Positions 23,323 to 32,049 of a stretch of 64,000 nucleotides of DNA are shown in pieces. The notes under the pieces are model-generated. The model was not told the DNA's origin. It saw only the letters and a list, made by a program, of their open reading frames with translations, and made no database searches. The DNA is taken from NCBI GenBank assembly GCA_964356355.1, contig CAYHGX010000001.1:1-64000 (forward strand), given 5' to 3'. Every line of letters begins with the position of its first letter. The first letter of the stretch is position 1. A program made the position numbers and the translations under genes. The stretch is from CAYHGX01 sp964356355. Its GTDB lineage: Bacteria; Patescibacteriota; Gracilibacteria; UBA1369; LOWO2-01-FULL-3.

Positions 23323-24846
23323 ATGTTTGTAACAATTGTTCTCGCAGTAGTTGGCCTAGCTGCGGGTGGTGGTGCTGGCTATTATTACAGGAAGAAACAG
23401 GTTGAAGAGAAAAACAGAGATCTTGTTTTGAAGACTGAACAGCTTATTAATGATGCCAAGAATAAAGCTAAGGAGCTTGTTTATGAGGCTAAAAATGAGG
23501 CTTTTAAGATTCAGGATGAAGTTAAGAAGGAGGAGCAGCGTAGGCAGTCTCATATTAATGAGATTGAGGAGCGCTTGATGAAGAAGGAGCAGACTCTTGA
23601 TAAAAAGGCTGAGGATGTAGATAAAGTAAGAGGAGATTTGGATCAGAAAATTGTTTCAGTGAAACAGGTGAGAGATGAGATTGATGAGGTTTATCGTCAG
23701 CAGGCCTTGCAGTTGGAAAAAATTGCGGGGATGAATAAGGAGGAGGCAAAAGAGGTGTTGCTTAAAAAGGTAGAGGAGGAGTCACGGGAGGATATTGTGG
23801 CTCAAATTAAACGTTCTGAGAAAGTATTGAAGGAGGAGGCTGATAAGCGTGCAAGGTGGATTATTGCTGATGCCATTTGCAGATGTGCTTCTGAGACTAC
23901 GGCTGAATCTACTGCGACAATTGTGAATTTGCCAAATGATGAAATGAAGGGGCGAATTATTGGTAGAGAGGGTAGAAATATTAATACTTTTGAGCAAATG
24001 ACTGGAGTGGACGTTATTATTGATGATACTCCGGGTTCAATTGTGATCTCTGGTTTTGATTTGGTGCGTAGGTATGTGGCTAAGGTGGCGCTTGAACGAT
24101 TGATTGAAGATGGACGAATTCATCCGGCTAGAATTGAGGAAATGGTGGAAAAGTCTAAGGAAGAGGTGAATGTTCTTATTAAGGAACTTGGCGAAAAGGC
24201 GGTATTGGAAACTGGTGTGACTGGTTTGCATCCGAATCTGATAAAGATTTTGGGACGTTTGAAATTCCGAGTTACTCATGGGCAAAATGCTTTAAAGCAT
24301 TCAATGGAGGTGAGCTTTTTGGCGGCAAGTTTGGCTGCTGAATTGGGCGCTGACGAGGGAGTTTGTAGGAAGGCGGGACTGCTTCATGATATTGGAAAGG
24401 CTGTTGATCATGAAATCCCTGGGCATCATTCTAAGATTGGTGCTGATATCGCGCGAAAGTTTGGGCTTCCTAAAGAGGTGGTACATGCAATTGAGGCTCA
24501 TCATGGTGATCCTGAAGCGGAAACTCTTGAGGCTCAACTTGTACAGGCTGCAAATATGATCTCAAATGCAAGACCTGGTGCGATGAGGGATAATTTGGAT
24601 ACTTATGTGAGACGCTTAAATGAGTTGGAGAACCTTTGTAATAGTTTTGATGGTGTAGCTAAATCATTTGCTATTCAGGCTGGTACTGAGGTGAGGGTGT
24701 TTGTTGATCCTCAGGGATTGGATGATCTTGAATCGGTGAAGCTTTCACATATGTTGGCACGTAAAATTGAACATGATCTTCAGCATCCTGGTCCTGTGAA
24801 GATTCATGTGATTCGCGAAACTCGGGCTGAGGAATTTGCTACTTAA
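23323..24846 (+). CDS. rny: Ribonuclease Y
   Basis: 507 residues, the normal size. A single N-terminal membrane segment (about 1-22) anchors the enzyme. A long coiled coil (about 25-170) full of Lys/Glu heptads follows, then a KH domain with GRIIGREGRNINTFEQMTGVDVIIDD (about 210-240). The HD phosphohydrolase domain (about 325-420) shows HSMEVSFLA, AGLLHDIGKAVDHEI and HHGDPEAE, which provide the metal-binding His/Asp set. RNase Y makes internal cuts in mRNA to start decay on the membrane. It is followed 12 bp later by the large SLH protein gene, so the two may be co-transcribed. Confidence 0.97.
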   Translation: MFVTIVLAVVGLAAGGGAGYYYRKKQVEEKNRDLVLKTEQLINDAKNKAKELVYEAKNEAFKIQDEVKKEEQRRQSHINEIEERLMKKEQTLDKKAEDVDKVRGDLDQKIVSVKQVRDEIDEVYRQQALQLEKIAGMNKEEAKEVLLKKVEEESREDIVAQIKRSEKVLKEEADKRARWIIADAICRCASETTAESTATIVNLPNDEMKGRIIGREGRNINTFEQMTGVDVIIDDTPGSIVISGFDLVRRYVAKVALERLIEDGRIHPARIEEMVEKSKEEVNVLIKELGEKAVLETGVTGLHPNLIKILGRLKFRVTHGQNALKHSMEVSFLAASLAAELGADEGVCRKAGLLHDIGKAVDHEIPGHHSKIGADIARKFGLPKEVVHAIEAHHGDPEAETLEAQLVQAANMISNARPGAMRDNLDTYVRRLNELENLCNSFDGVAKSFAIQAGTEVRVFVDPQGLDDLESVKLSHMLARKIEHDLQHPGPVKIHVIRETRAEEFAT

Positions 24847-24858
24847 CGTCTACGAAAA

Positions 24859-27800
24859 ATGAATTCATTGAAAACTAGATTAGTGCTGTCCTTAGTGATG
24901 TTTATGACAGTTGCTTCCTCCTTTTCTAGTGAAGTGTTGGCGACGTGGAATTATTCGTCTTTTGTTACATCTGCCGATGTTGCGGTGAATGATGGGTTTG
25001 GGTCGGTAGTGGATGTGTCTGGTGATTGGGCGGTGGTGGGTGCTCCTGTTAAGGGGGCTAGAGCTGGTGCTGCCTATGTTTTGCATAAGGACTCTGTGAC
25101 TGGGCAATTTGTTGAATATAAGAAATTAGTGGTTGCGGATAAGTTGGTAGCAAATGATAATTTTGGCTTTTCTGTAGCTATTAACGGTGATGATATTGCT
25201 GTTGGTGCGTATGGAAGAACTTCAAGTATTGGAGCAGTTTATTTGTTTTCTAGGAATCAGGGGGGGGATGAAAATTGGGGAATGGTAAAGAGAATTACTG
25301 TAGCTGGTGGTGTGAAGGCGGATTATTTTGGTAGAGCAGTGGATTTGGACGGTGATAACTTGGCAGTTTCGGCCTTTGGGGCTAATGGGATGAAGGGTGC
25401 TGGTTATGTGTTTTCTAGAAATCAGGGTGGAGAAAATAACTGGGGATTGGTGAAGAAAATGGTGGCGAGTGATGGAATTGCTGGTGATTATTTGGGTGAT
25501 AGCATTGCGATTAGTGGTGAGAATGTGGTGATGGGTACTTATCGTGATAATAGTACGGTGGGTTCTGTTTATCTTTATTCTAAGAATCAGGGTGGAGAAA
25601 ATAATTATGGTGAGGTGAAGAGGTTGGCGGCTTCCGATGGTGTAGCTTCGGCTAATTTTGGATATGCTGTTGATATTGATGGGGACAATGTTGTGGTTGG
25701 TGCTTACCGGATGAATAGTAAAAGAGGAGCAGTTTATATATTTTCTAAAGATCAGGGCGGAAGTGGAAATTTTGGACAGGTGAAAAAGTTGATTGCGAAG
25801 GATACTTTGTCTAATGATTCTTTTGGTTATAGCTTGAAATTGGATGGTTCAAAGTTGGTGGTTGGAGCCGTGGGCAAGCTTACTTTTGGTGCATCTTATC
25901 TCTTTGATAAGGATTTAGGCGGAGCAAATAATTGGGGCCAGGTTTTGAGGTTGCCTGCTGATGGGTTGATGGCTACTGATTATTTTGGTTACGATGTGGC
26001 CGTGAATGGGGGGACTATTCTTTCTGGTATATCTGGAAGTGATAGAGTGGTGAGCAATGGTGGTGGTGTTTATGTTTATCGTTATAATAATCCGCCGGTT
26101 GTGGATTCTATTGTTGGTTCACAGTCTATTGAGGATAAGAGAATTAAAATTGCCTATCAGTTGAGTGATTTGGATAGTGATGTGCCTACGGTTGATGGGT
26201 TTGAATATTCTTTGAATGAGGGAGTTGATTGGATAAAAATGGAGGGAGAAGGGTTTTCGGATGATAAAGTTGGAACTGTCTCTTATGATTTTTGTGCTTT
26301 GAATGGCAATAGTGTTCAGGGTGTTTTAATAAGGTCTAGAGCGAAAGATGCGATTGACTTGGGTGATTGGAAGGTAGCTGGAGATAAGGTGGTGATAGAC
26401 TGTAGAGCTCCAGTTGTAGCCAATCTTGCTGCTTCTCAGTTGGTGGGAAGTGATGATGTTAATTTTTCATATGATTTGGCTGACGATAGTGATGTTGTGC
26501 TTGTTGAATTAGGAGTGTCGGCTGATTCTGGAGAGAATTGGGATGTGGTGGCTACAAATGTTACTGGTGATTTGGGAGCTAATATTGTAACTGGTGTTGG
26601 AAAGAAGATTTTGTGGAAGGCGGGCGTTGATCTTGCGGATAATGACAAGAGCACGATGATGTTTAGAGTGAGAGCTACTGATAAATTTGGAAATGTTAGT
26701 GATTATGTTTCTTCGAGTGTTTTTTCTTTGGACACTAAAGCTCCGGCGATCAATGGAGTTGCGACCTTAACTTCTGAGCCGAGTGTGAATGTGACTTTGA
26801 ATTGGGAGCCTACTGTGGATTCTAATTTTGGATTTTATGATATTTGGTATGGGCAAAATGCTGATGAGGTGAAGGGGCATTCTGGTACAAGTAAACTTTG
26901 GAATAAGGATAATGATTTGGCATTGAGTACTTTGGGGGCAAAAAAAACTACGATTACTGGATTGGATTATAGTACTGTTTATTATTTTGAAATTTGGGCT
27001 TTTGATTCTTTTGGTCATAAGTCTTTAATCAGTGAGGTTTCAACCACGACTCCGGAGAAACCTGTTACTGTTACTGTGACTACGAATACTATTTATCAGG
27101 AGAGACAAATTTATGTTTATCAGCAGACTGATACGGCTGTAAACGTGGATAGTACAGGTACTTCTTCAGTAGAATTGAAGCCAACCACCTTGGAGGTGCC
27201 ACAGAGTGTACAGGTTGTGGATGGTGTATTTAGAGTACCGGAGGATCTGCAGGCTGTTTCTACACAGGTGTTTGAAATTAAAGATGCTTTGAATAATTTG
27301 AGTTTGTATATACCGAGTGACGCTGAGATTACCTTGGGAGGAAAGGAAAAATTTTATGGTGATATTTTTAAACCGGTGATTCAGTCTGGTGCGCCTTTGG
27401 TGTCACAGGATATATCAAATGACATTTTGCTAACGATTAATGCTGAAACTTCAGCTAATGAGTCGGTATATTTTTCTAAGCCGGTAATTGTAACTTTTGA
27501 TTTGGAGAAGGCTTTGAATGGGGCCTCTTTGGATTCAAAAAATCTGATTGTGTATTTTTATGATAAAACAAAGGAAAAATATGATTATGTGAGTGATCTT
27601 GCGATTTCATTGGATGGTAAAACTGCGGCTTTCTTGACCTATCACTTTAGTACTTTTGTGGTGATGGAAGATAGTGTTGCTGCAAGTCCGTTGGTGAATA
27701 ATGAGATTCCTTTTGATGATGTTTCTGGCCATTGGTCTGAAACTTATGTGAATCAGCTTTTTGCAGATGGGGTGGTGAAGGGAAAGGGGTATAGAAAGTT

Positions 27801-28254
27801 TCTGCCCTCAGATACAATTACGAGAGCTGAATTTTTGAAGATGGTGTTGATGGCGTTTGGTTATGATATTAATAGTAATCATCCTGATTTGCTTTATTCT
27901 GATGTGAGCAAGGATCATTGGGCTTATGATTTTGTAGGATTGGCCGATGGACTTGGATTGGTGGAGGGTTATGGTGCGGGGTCGTTTAAGCCTGATGCGG
28001 AGATTTCAAGAGCGGAGGCTTTGAAGATTTTGGTTACTGCTAGTGGGCAATCTGATGATTTGGATAAATATAAGGGTGTTAGTAAATTTTTGGATGTTCA
28101 GGACTCTGGTTGGTATTTGCCATATTTAAATTATTCTGTTTCTAATGAGGTAGTGGGTGGATATGGGAATGGACTTTTTGGTCCGGATAATAGCTTAACT
28201 AGGGCCGAAGCTGCCAAAATGGTTGTGAAGATGCTGCAGCTTAAAAATGCTTGA
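24859..28254 (+). CDS. FG-GAP repeat and SLH-domain surface protein
   Basis: 1131 residues. A signal peptide (about 1-28) leads into six or seven FG-GAP-like repeats (about 30-405), each with a D-x-FG-x-S/AV core, a GDNVVVGAY stretch and a YLFSKNQGG strand. These predict an integrin-like beta-propeller. Next are Ig-like domains (about 410-620; RAPVVANLAAS starts one), a fibronectin type III-like domain (about 625-735), and a stretch that includes a ZU5-like NKEKYDYVSDLAISLDGKTAAF area. Three C-terminal SLH motifs (about 955-1125; FDDVSGHW, YSDVSKDHWAYDF, FLDVQDSGWYLPY, each with TRAE or SRAE) should attach it to the wall. It is probably a major S-layer or adhesion protein. The stop codon overlaps the groES promoter -35. 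Confidence 0.9.
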   Translation: MNSLKTRLVLSLVMFMTVASSFSSEVLATWNYSSFVTSADVAVNDGFGSVVDVSGDWAVVGAPVKGARAGAAYVLHKDSVTGQFVEYKKLVVADKLVANDNFGFSVAINGDDIAVGAYGRTSSIGAVYLFSRNQGGDENWGMVKRITVAGGVKADYFGRAVDLDGDNLAVSAFGANGMKGAGYVFSRNQGGENNWGLVKKMVASDGIAGDYLGDSIAISGENVVMGTYRDNSTVGSVYLYSKNQGGENNYGEVKRLAASDGVASANFGYAVDIDGDNVVVGAYRMNSKRGAVYIFSKDQGGSGNFGQVKKLIAKDTLSNDSFGYSLKLDGSKLVVGAVGKLTFGASYLFDKDLGGANNWGQVLRLPADGLMATDYFGYDVAVNGGTILSGISGSDRVVSNGGGVYVYRYNNPPVVDSIVGSQSIEDKRIKIAYQLSDLDSDVPTVDGFEYSLNEGVDWIKMEGEGFSDDKVGTVSYDFCALNGNSVQGVLIRSRAKDAIDLGDWKVAGDKVVIDCRAPVVANLAASQLVGSDDVNFSYDLADDSDVVLVELGVSADSGENWDVVATNVTGDLGANIVTGVGKKILWKAGVDLADNDKSTMMFRVRATDKFGNVSDYVSSSVFSLDTKAPAINGVATLTSEPSVNVTLNWEPTVDSNFGFYDIWYGQNADEVKGHSGTSKLWNKDNDLALSTLGAKKTTITGLDYSTVYYFEIWAFDSFGHKSLISEVSTTTPEKPVTVTVTTNTIYQERQIYVYQQTDTAVNVDSTGTSSVELKPTTLEVPQSVQVVDGVFRVPEDLQAVSTQVFEIKDALNNLSLYIPSDAEITLGGKEKFYGDIFKPVIQSGAPLVSQDISNDILLTINAETSANESVYFSKPVIVTFDLEKALNGASLDSKNLIVYFYDKTKEKYDYVSDLAISLDGKTAAFLTYHFSTFVVMEDSVAASPLVNNEIPFDDVSGHWSETYVNQLFADGVVKGKGYRKFLPSDTITRAEFLKMVLMAFGYDINSNHPDLLYSDVSKDHWAYDFVGLADGLGLVEGYGAGSFKPDAEISRAEALKILVTASGQSDDLDKYKGVSKFLDVQDSGWYLPYLNYSVSNEVVGGYGNGLFGPDNSLTRAEAAKMVVKMLQLKNA

Positions 28255-28278
28255 CGAGAGTGGTTAGCACTCTATAAT
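28251..28278 (+). promoter_or_regulatory. groESL promoter
   Basis: TTGACG (28251-28256), a 16-bp spacer and a perfect TATAAT (28273-28278). The -35 overlaps the stop codon of the SLH gene, and the -10 lies in the CIRCE spacer. Confidence 0.75.
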
Positions 28279-28290
28279 GATGCCTGCTAA
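28264..28290 (+). promoter_or_regulatory. CIRCE operator (HrcA site) of groESL
   Basis: TTAGCACTC, nine bases, then GCCTGCTAA. The left arm matches the CIRCE consensus perfectly and the right arm in seven of nine positions (consensus GAGTGCTAA). It covers the promoter -10, so HrcA binding should block groESL until heat stress. No hrcA is in the window. Confidence 0.75.
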
Positions 28291-28318
28291 TTAGGTTTAT
28301 TATTTAATTTATATATGT

Positions 28319-28612
28319 ATGTCGAAACTAATTCCTACAGGGGATAATATCGTTGTGGAGGCTATTATAGAGGATAAAACTTCTTCTAGCGGTATTTTGA
28401 TTCCTGAAACTGCTTCTAAAGAGAAGCCGATGAAGGGACTTGTACTTGCTGTTGGGCCGGGAAAATTGAAGGAGGATGGTGGGCGAGTAGAGATGGAGGT
28501 AAAAGAGGGTGATACTGTGCTTTTTTCGAAATATGGACCAACTGAAGTGAAGGTGGATGGAAAGGATGTGTTGATTCTTTCTGCCGGCGATGTGTATGCG
28601 AAATTTCAATAA
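28319..28612 (+). CDS. groES: Co-chaperonin GroES
   Basis: 97 residues, the standard size. The protein forms the heptameric lid of the GroEL cage. Landmarks are IPTGDNIVVEAI at the N-terminus, the mobile loop DKTSSSGILIPETASKEKPMKGLVLAVGPGK, where ILIPE contacts GroEL, and the VKEGDTVLFSKYGPTEVKVDGKDVLILSAGDVYA ending. It is followed by groEL after 115 bp that hold a leader-type repeat. A CIRCE-controlled promoter lies upstream. There is no Shine-Dalgarno motif before the ATG. Confidence 0.98.
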   Translation: MSKLIPTGDNIVVEAIIEDKTSSSGILIPETASKEKPMKGLVLAVGPGKLKEDGGRVEMEVKEGDTVLFSKYGPTEVKVDGKDVLILSAGDVYAKFQ

Positions 28613-28703
28613 CAAGCGCGGAGCTCCGATTTATCGGTGCGCAGTGCTAACAATTGAGTGCACGGAGCGAGTGCCTTTAGGCCGAGAGGAGTGCACAATA
28701 TCC
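28611..28703 (+). repeat. Conserved leader element copy A (before groEL)
   Basis: A sequence of about 90 bp shared with copy B at 43751-43833, read from the minus strand. The common blocks are GCGCAGTGCTAAC and CGAGTGCCTTTA with GGCCGAGAGGAGTGCACA. Both copies run in the direction of the next gene and end about 20-25 bp from its ATG. GTGCAC at each end and GCC-TTTA-GGC inside allow a hairpin. A CIRCE-like half-site (AGTGCTAA) is inside. See the finding. Confidence 0.7.
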
Positions 28704-28727
28704 AATATTTACTAATTTACAAATTAT

Positions 28728-30368
28728 ATGGCTAAGCAAATGCTATTTGGGGACGAAGCGAGACAAAAGCTTCTGATTGGTGTGGAAAAGTTGGCGAGAG
28801 CAGTGAAGGTTACTTTGGGGCCAAAGGGTAGAAATGTGGTGTTGGACAAGAAATATGGTGCGCCATTGGTGACTAATGATGGTGTCACAATTGCCAAGGA
28901 AATTGAATTACCAGATCCATATGAAAACATGGGGGCGCAGATGGTGAAGGAAGTTTCGACAAAGACTAACGATGTGGCCGGCGATGGTACTACTACTGCC
29001 ACTCTTTTGGCTGAGGCGATTATTAAAGAGGGTTTGCGCAATCTTACTGCTGGTGCGAATCCAATGCATCTTAAGGCAGGTATTGAGAAGGCGGTAAAGG
29101 CTCTTTGTGCTGAGCTTACAAAGATGGCCGTGCAGATTGGGGACAGCAAGGAAAAGGTGGCTCAAGTGGCTGCAATTTCTGCGCAGAATGAAGAGGTGGG
29201 GCAGCTGATTGCGGAGATTATGGAAATGGTGGGGAATGATGGTGTGATTCAGATTGAAGAATCTCAGACGATGGGGCTTGAGAAAGAGGTGGTGGAGGGA
29301 ATGCAGTTTGATAATGGTTATATTTCTCCATATTTCGTGACTGATACTTCCAGAATGGAGGCGGTTTATGATGATGTGAAGATTTTGATTGTGGATAAGA
29401 AGGTGAGCTCGATTCAAGAGCTTTTGCCTTTGCTAGAGAAGGTGGCTCAGAGTGGACGAAAAGAGCTTATGGTGATTGCCGAGGATGTAGATGGAGAGGC
29501 GTTGACCACTTTGGTTTTGAATAAACTGCGTGGGTCTTTCAATGTGCTCGCGGTGAAGGCTCCGGGCTTTGGTGATCGAAGAAAGGAGATGTTGAAGGAT
29601 ATTGCGGTGCTTACTGGCGCTACAGTGATTAGTGAGGAGGTTGGATTGAAACTTGAGGGTGCTGAGCTGGAACATTTGGGTGAGGCGAGAAGGGTAGTGG
29701 CTGATAAGGAACACACTACGATTGTGGAGGGCAAAGGCAAGAAGGAGGCGATTGAGGCGCGGATTGCGGAGATTAAGGTGGTGCTGAGCAAGAGTGATAG
29801 CGATTTTGATAAGGATAAATTGAAGGAGAGACTTGGGAAGCTTTCAGGCGGTGTGGGTGTGATTCGTGTGGGTGCGGCGACTGAGATTGAGCTGAAAGAG
29901 AAGAAGCACAGAATTGAGGATGCGTTGAATGCAACTCGTGCGGCTGTGGAAGAGGGAATTGTGCCGGGTGGTGGTGTGGCTTTGCTGCTTGCTGCAAAGG
30001 TACTTGAGGGCATGGTGGGTAATGACAATGACGAGACCACCGGTATCAATATTATTAAAAACATCGCGAGTGCGCCGCTATTGCAGATTGCCAAAAATGC
30101 AGGCAAGGATGGAGCGGTGGTGGTGGACAAGGTTCTGAACGCTGAGCCTGGAGTGGGTTATGACGCGGCCAAGGACCAGTATGTGAACATGGAAGCCGCA
30201 GGCATTATTGACCCGAAGATGGTGGTACGGAGTGCCCTTGAAAACGCCTCTTCTGTAGCGGCAATTTTTCTCACAATGGAAAGTGCCGTTTGTGACATTC
30301 CGGAGGAGAAGAAAGAGGGCGGCATGCCAGGCATGGGGGGAATGGGTGGAATGGGGGATATGATGTAA
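28728..30368 (+). CDS. groEL: Chaperonin GroEL
   Basis: 546 residues, full length. It forms the double-ring ATP-driven folding cage with GroES. Equatorial ATP-binding motifs are TLGPKGRNVVLDK, DGVTIAKEIELPDPYENMGAQMV and VAGDGTTTATLLAEAI. The hinge and apical regions carry LLPLLEKVAQSGRKELMVIAEDVDGEALTTLVLN, and AAVEEGIVPGGGVALL marks the second equatorial part. The C-terminus ends in the Gly-Met tail GGMGGMGDMM typical of bacterial GroEL. The reading frame is closely packed with rare-free GC-richer codons than most neighbours. An intrinsic terminator follows. Confidence 0.98.
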   Translation: MAKQMLFGDEARQKLLIGVEKLARAVKVTLGPKGRNVVLDKKYGAPLVTNDGVTIAKEIELPDPYENMGAQMVKEVSTKTNDVAGDGTTTATLLAEAIIKEGLRNLTAGANPMHLKAGIEKAVKALCAELTKMAVQIGDSKEKVAQVAAISAQNEEVGQLIAEIMEMVGNDGVIQIEESQTMGLEKEVVEGMQFDNGYISPYFVTDTSRMEAVYDDVKILIVDKKVSSIQELLPLLEKVAQSGRKELMVIAEDVDGEALTTLVLNKLRGSFNVLAVKAPGFGDRRKEMLKDIAVLTGATVISEEVGLKLEGAELEHLGEARRVVADKEHTTIVEGKGKKEAIEARIAEIKVVLSKSDSDFDKDKLKERLGKLSGGVGVIRVGAATEIELKEKKHRIEDALNATRAAVEEGIVPGGGVALLLAAKVLEGMVGNDNDETTGINIIKNIASAPLLQIAKNAGKDGAVVVDKVLNAEPGVGYDAAKDQYVNMEAAGIIDPKMVVRSALENASSVAAIFLTMESAVCDIPEEKKEGGMPGMGGMGGMGDMM

Positions 30369-30412
30369 CAGGTACGAAGCGCGTTAGCGCCAAGTGTCTT
30401 TGAATTATATTG

Positions 30413-30449
30413 ATGCAGGCTGCTTTAATTGGTGGCCTGCGTTTTGTTT
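30413..30449 (+). terminator. groESL terminator
   Basis: A 6-bp stem (GCAGGC, 30415-30420, with GCCTGC, 30435-30440) around a 14-nt loop is followed by GTTTTGTTTG. It sits 47 bp after the groEL stop. Confidence 0.6.
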
Positions 30450-30488
30450 GGCGGAGGTTCGTATAAAAGCCGATGGCGAGAAATTAGC

Positions 30489-30517
30489 TTGCGTTTTGGC
30501 AAGCATCATGTTATTGT
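30489..30517 (+). promoter_or_regulatory. Candidate promoter for the LRV-like gene
   Basis: TTGCGT (30489-30494), a 17-bp spacer, TATTGT (30512-30517). A GCTTGC/GCAAGC hairpin overlaps the -35. Both hexamers are imperfect. Confidence 0.35.
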
Positions 30518-30550
30518 ACTGCTCTTTTATTTGTTAAAGTAACAAAACTT

Positions 30551-31309
30551 ATGTTAGACCAAACCCGTCATTCCGATGCTGCTGAGATAATCAATGCTTC
30601 GGCAGCCCGTGAATCAGCATACAGTCAGGTTCATCAACGCGTATTGGACGCAGTTAGTGCTGATGAAATAGCGAGAGTAAGATCAGGTGCTGCTGGTCTC
30701 ATCGATTTACTTGGAGATAAAGCTGACAAATACGATATCACGAAACAGCCTAAAGTAGACGCACCAATATTTACTCAAGAAGAATCTGACAATATTGCAT
30801 CAAACCCAGATGCTAACCCGGACCTTCTGCATACTTTGGCAATGACAACTCAAAATTTATCAACACTTTTCCGCCTTTCACAGAATCCAAGTTTAAAGCC
30901 GGAAACAGTTAGGCACCTCTTCAAATTAAAAACGCCTGCCATCGTAAAAAATGTAGCTAAAAATCAAGCTGCAACACCTGCTCTACTCAATGAGTTACTG
31001 GATACTATTGGTCAAAGAGAATCAGAGCAAGCAAAAGCGCTTCTTTGGATTATAGGCGTGCGTCGCGATGTTCCGGTGGAACTTGTATCAAGAGTTGTGG
31101 AAATCATTGGATCAGATGAAGACAATTTGACTGGGACTAATTATCCTTACCATTTTTATGTTGAATTATTAGGAAATAGGGCCGACCTACCTCTAGAAAC
31201 TTTACAAGCTATGGTTAATCAGAGATGGGTTAAAGGTACTTTTTTCTCTTTATCTTTTTCCAATAGTCCTGTTACAAAGCATCCGAATTGGAAAGCTGTC
31301 GCTGCATAG
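30551..31309 (+). CDS. LRV/HEAT-like alpha-helical repeat protein
   Basis: 252 residues without a recognised enzyme domain. Two or three repeats of the leucine-rich-repeat-variant pattern are visible: IASNPDANPDLLHTLAMT (about 80-97), LSQNPSLKPETVRHLFKL (about 109-126) and VAKNQAATPALLNELLDT (about 133-150). An N-P or N-x-x-x-P pair caps each helix. The rest is helical (RRDVPVELVSRVVEIIG, NRADLPLETLQAMV) and could hold further repeats. Such solenoids bind proteins. Codons are richer in C than the core genes around, hinting at recent transfer. It has its own terminator and possible promoter and appears monocistronic. Confidence 0.55.
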   Translation: MLDQTRHSDAAEIINASAARESAYSQVHQRVLDAVSADEIARVRSGAAGLIDLLGDKADKYDITKQPKVDAPIFTQEESDNIASNPDANPDLLHTLAMTTQNLSTLFRLSQNPSLKPETVRHLFKLKTPAIVKNVAKNQAATPALLNELLDTIGQRESEQAKALLWIIGVRRDVPVELVSRVVEIIGSDEDNLTGTNYPYHFYVELLGNRADLPLETLQAMVNQRWVKGTFFSLSFSNSPVTKHPNWKAVAA

Positions 31310-31339
31310 ATAAGAGAAACGAAAATCCCCCAGAAAAGT

Positions 31340-31365
31340 AATGGCTGTCCTTCGTGGCAGCCATT
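31340..31365 (+). terminator. Terminator-like hairpin after the LRV-like gene
   Basis: A perfect 8-bp stem (AATGGCTG with CAGCCATT) with a 10-nt loop. The sequence after it is ATATATT and not a T-run, so termination strength is uncertain. Confidence 0.5.
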
Positions 31366-31466
31366 ATATATTGCAATGACTAGCAATGAGTAACGGGTTC
31401 ATTCACTTCGCTTAATCGTGGACCTTTTTTTCGTGTATTATAGTGGGGAATATTAAGTAAACTTTT

Positions 31467-32045
31467 ATGAGAAAACTAATAATGTGGAATGTAGTCACCC
31501 TAGATGGGTATTTTGAGGGTGAGAAAAATTGGGACTTGGGGTTTCACGAGCTCGTCTGGGGCAAAGAGCTTGAGAATTTCAGCAGTGAACAGCTAGAATC
31601 CGCCGACATGCTTATCTTTGGTAGTACGACCTATAAAGGTATGGCCGATTACTGGACTAAAGCTGAAGGAGATGAAACTGAAGGGGAGATAGCGCAATAC
31701 ATGAACAGACTTCCCAAAGTTGTATGTTCACGAAAGCTCGAAACTGCAGACTGGAACAATACAACAATTGTAAAAGATGCTGTGGCTGAAATTCCTGAAT
31801 TGAAGCAGCAGGGGAGCGGAGATATGTTTGTGTTTGGTAGCGGTGATCTCTCGGAGTCTTTGATAAAAGCAGAGTTGTTCGACGAATATCGCTTATGTAT
31901 TGCACCAGTATTTCTAGGAAAAGGGAGACTCTTGTTCAATCACGGAATCCCTCATGAAAAACTCAATCTCCTGGAAGCACGGTCCCTTGCTACGGGCGGT
32001 GTGATCCTTCGGTATGCCCCAAATGTGCCTACTTCCTTAAAATAA
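31467..32045 (+). CDS. Dihydrofolate reductase-like (RibD C-terminal) family protein
   Basis: 192 residues of the RibD_C/DHFR-like reductase fold. Typical features are the start RKLIMWNVVTLDGYFEG, the middle MLIFGSTTYKGMADYW (analogous to the GRxTY NADPH-binding area), PKVVCSRKL, and DMFVFGSGDLSESLIKAELFDEYRLCIAPVFLGKGRLLF. The family uses NAD(P)H on unknown small substrates and is common as lone accessory genes across bacteria. It is unlikely to be the folate enzyme, because FolA motifs such as the PWH block are absent. It starts a possible transcription unit with the TspO-like gene 4 bp later. Base composition differs from the core genes. Confidence 0.8.
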   Translation: MRKLIMWNVVTLDGYFEGEKNWDLGFHELVWGKELENFSSEQLESADMLIFGSTTYKGMADYWTKAEGDETEGEIAQYMNRLPKVVCSRKLETADWNNTTIVKDAVAEIPELKQQGSGDMFVFGSGDLSESLIKAELFDEYRLCIAPVFLGKGRLLFNHGIPHEKLNLLEARSLATGGVILRYAPNVPTSLK

Positions 32046-32049
32046 ATTT

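Noticed and set aside
29447..30130. Long minus-strand open frame of 227 codons opposite groEL
   Set aside because: It is a shadow of groEL codon bias; the translated product is low-complexity Ser/Ala/Thr with no family features, and groEL on the plus strand is complete.
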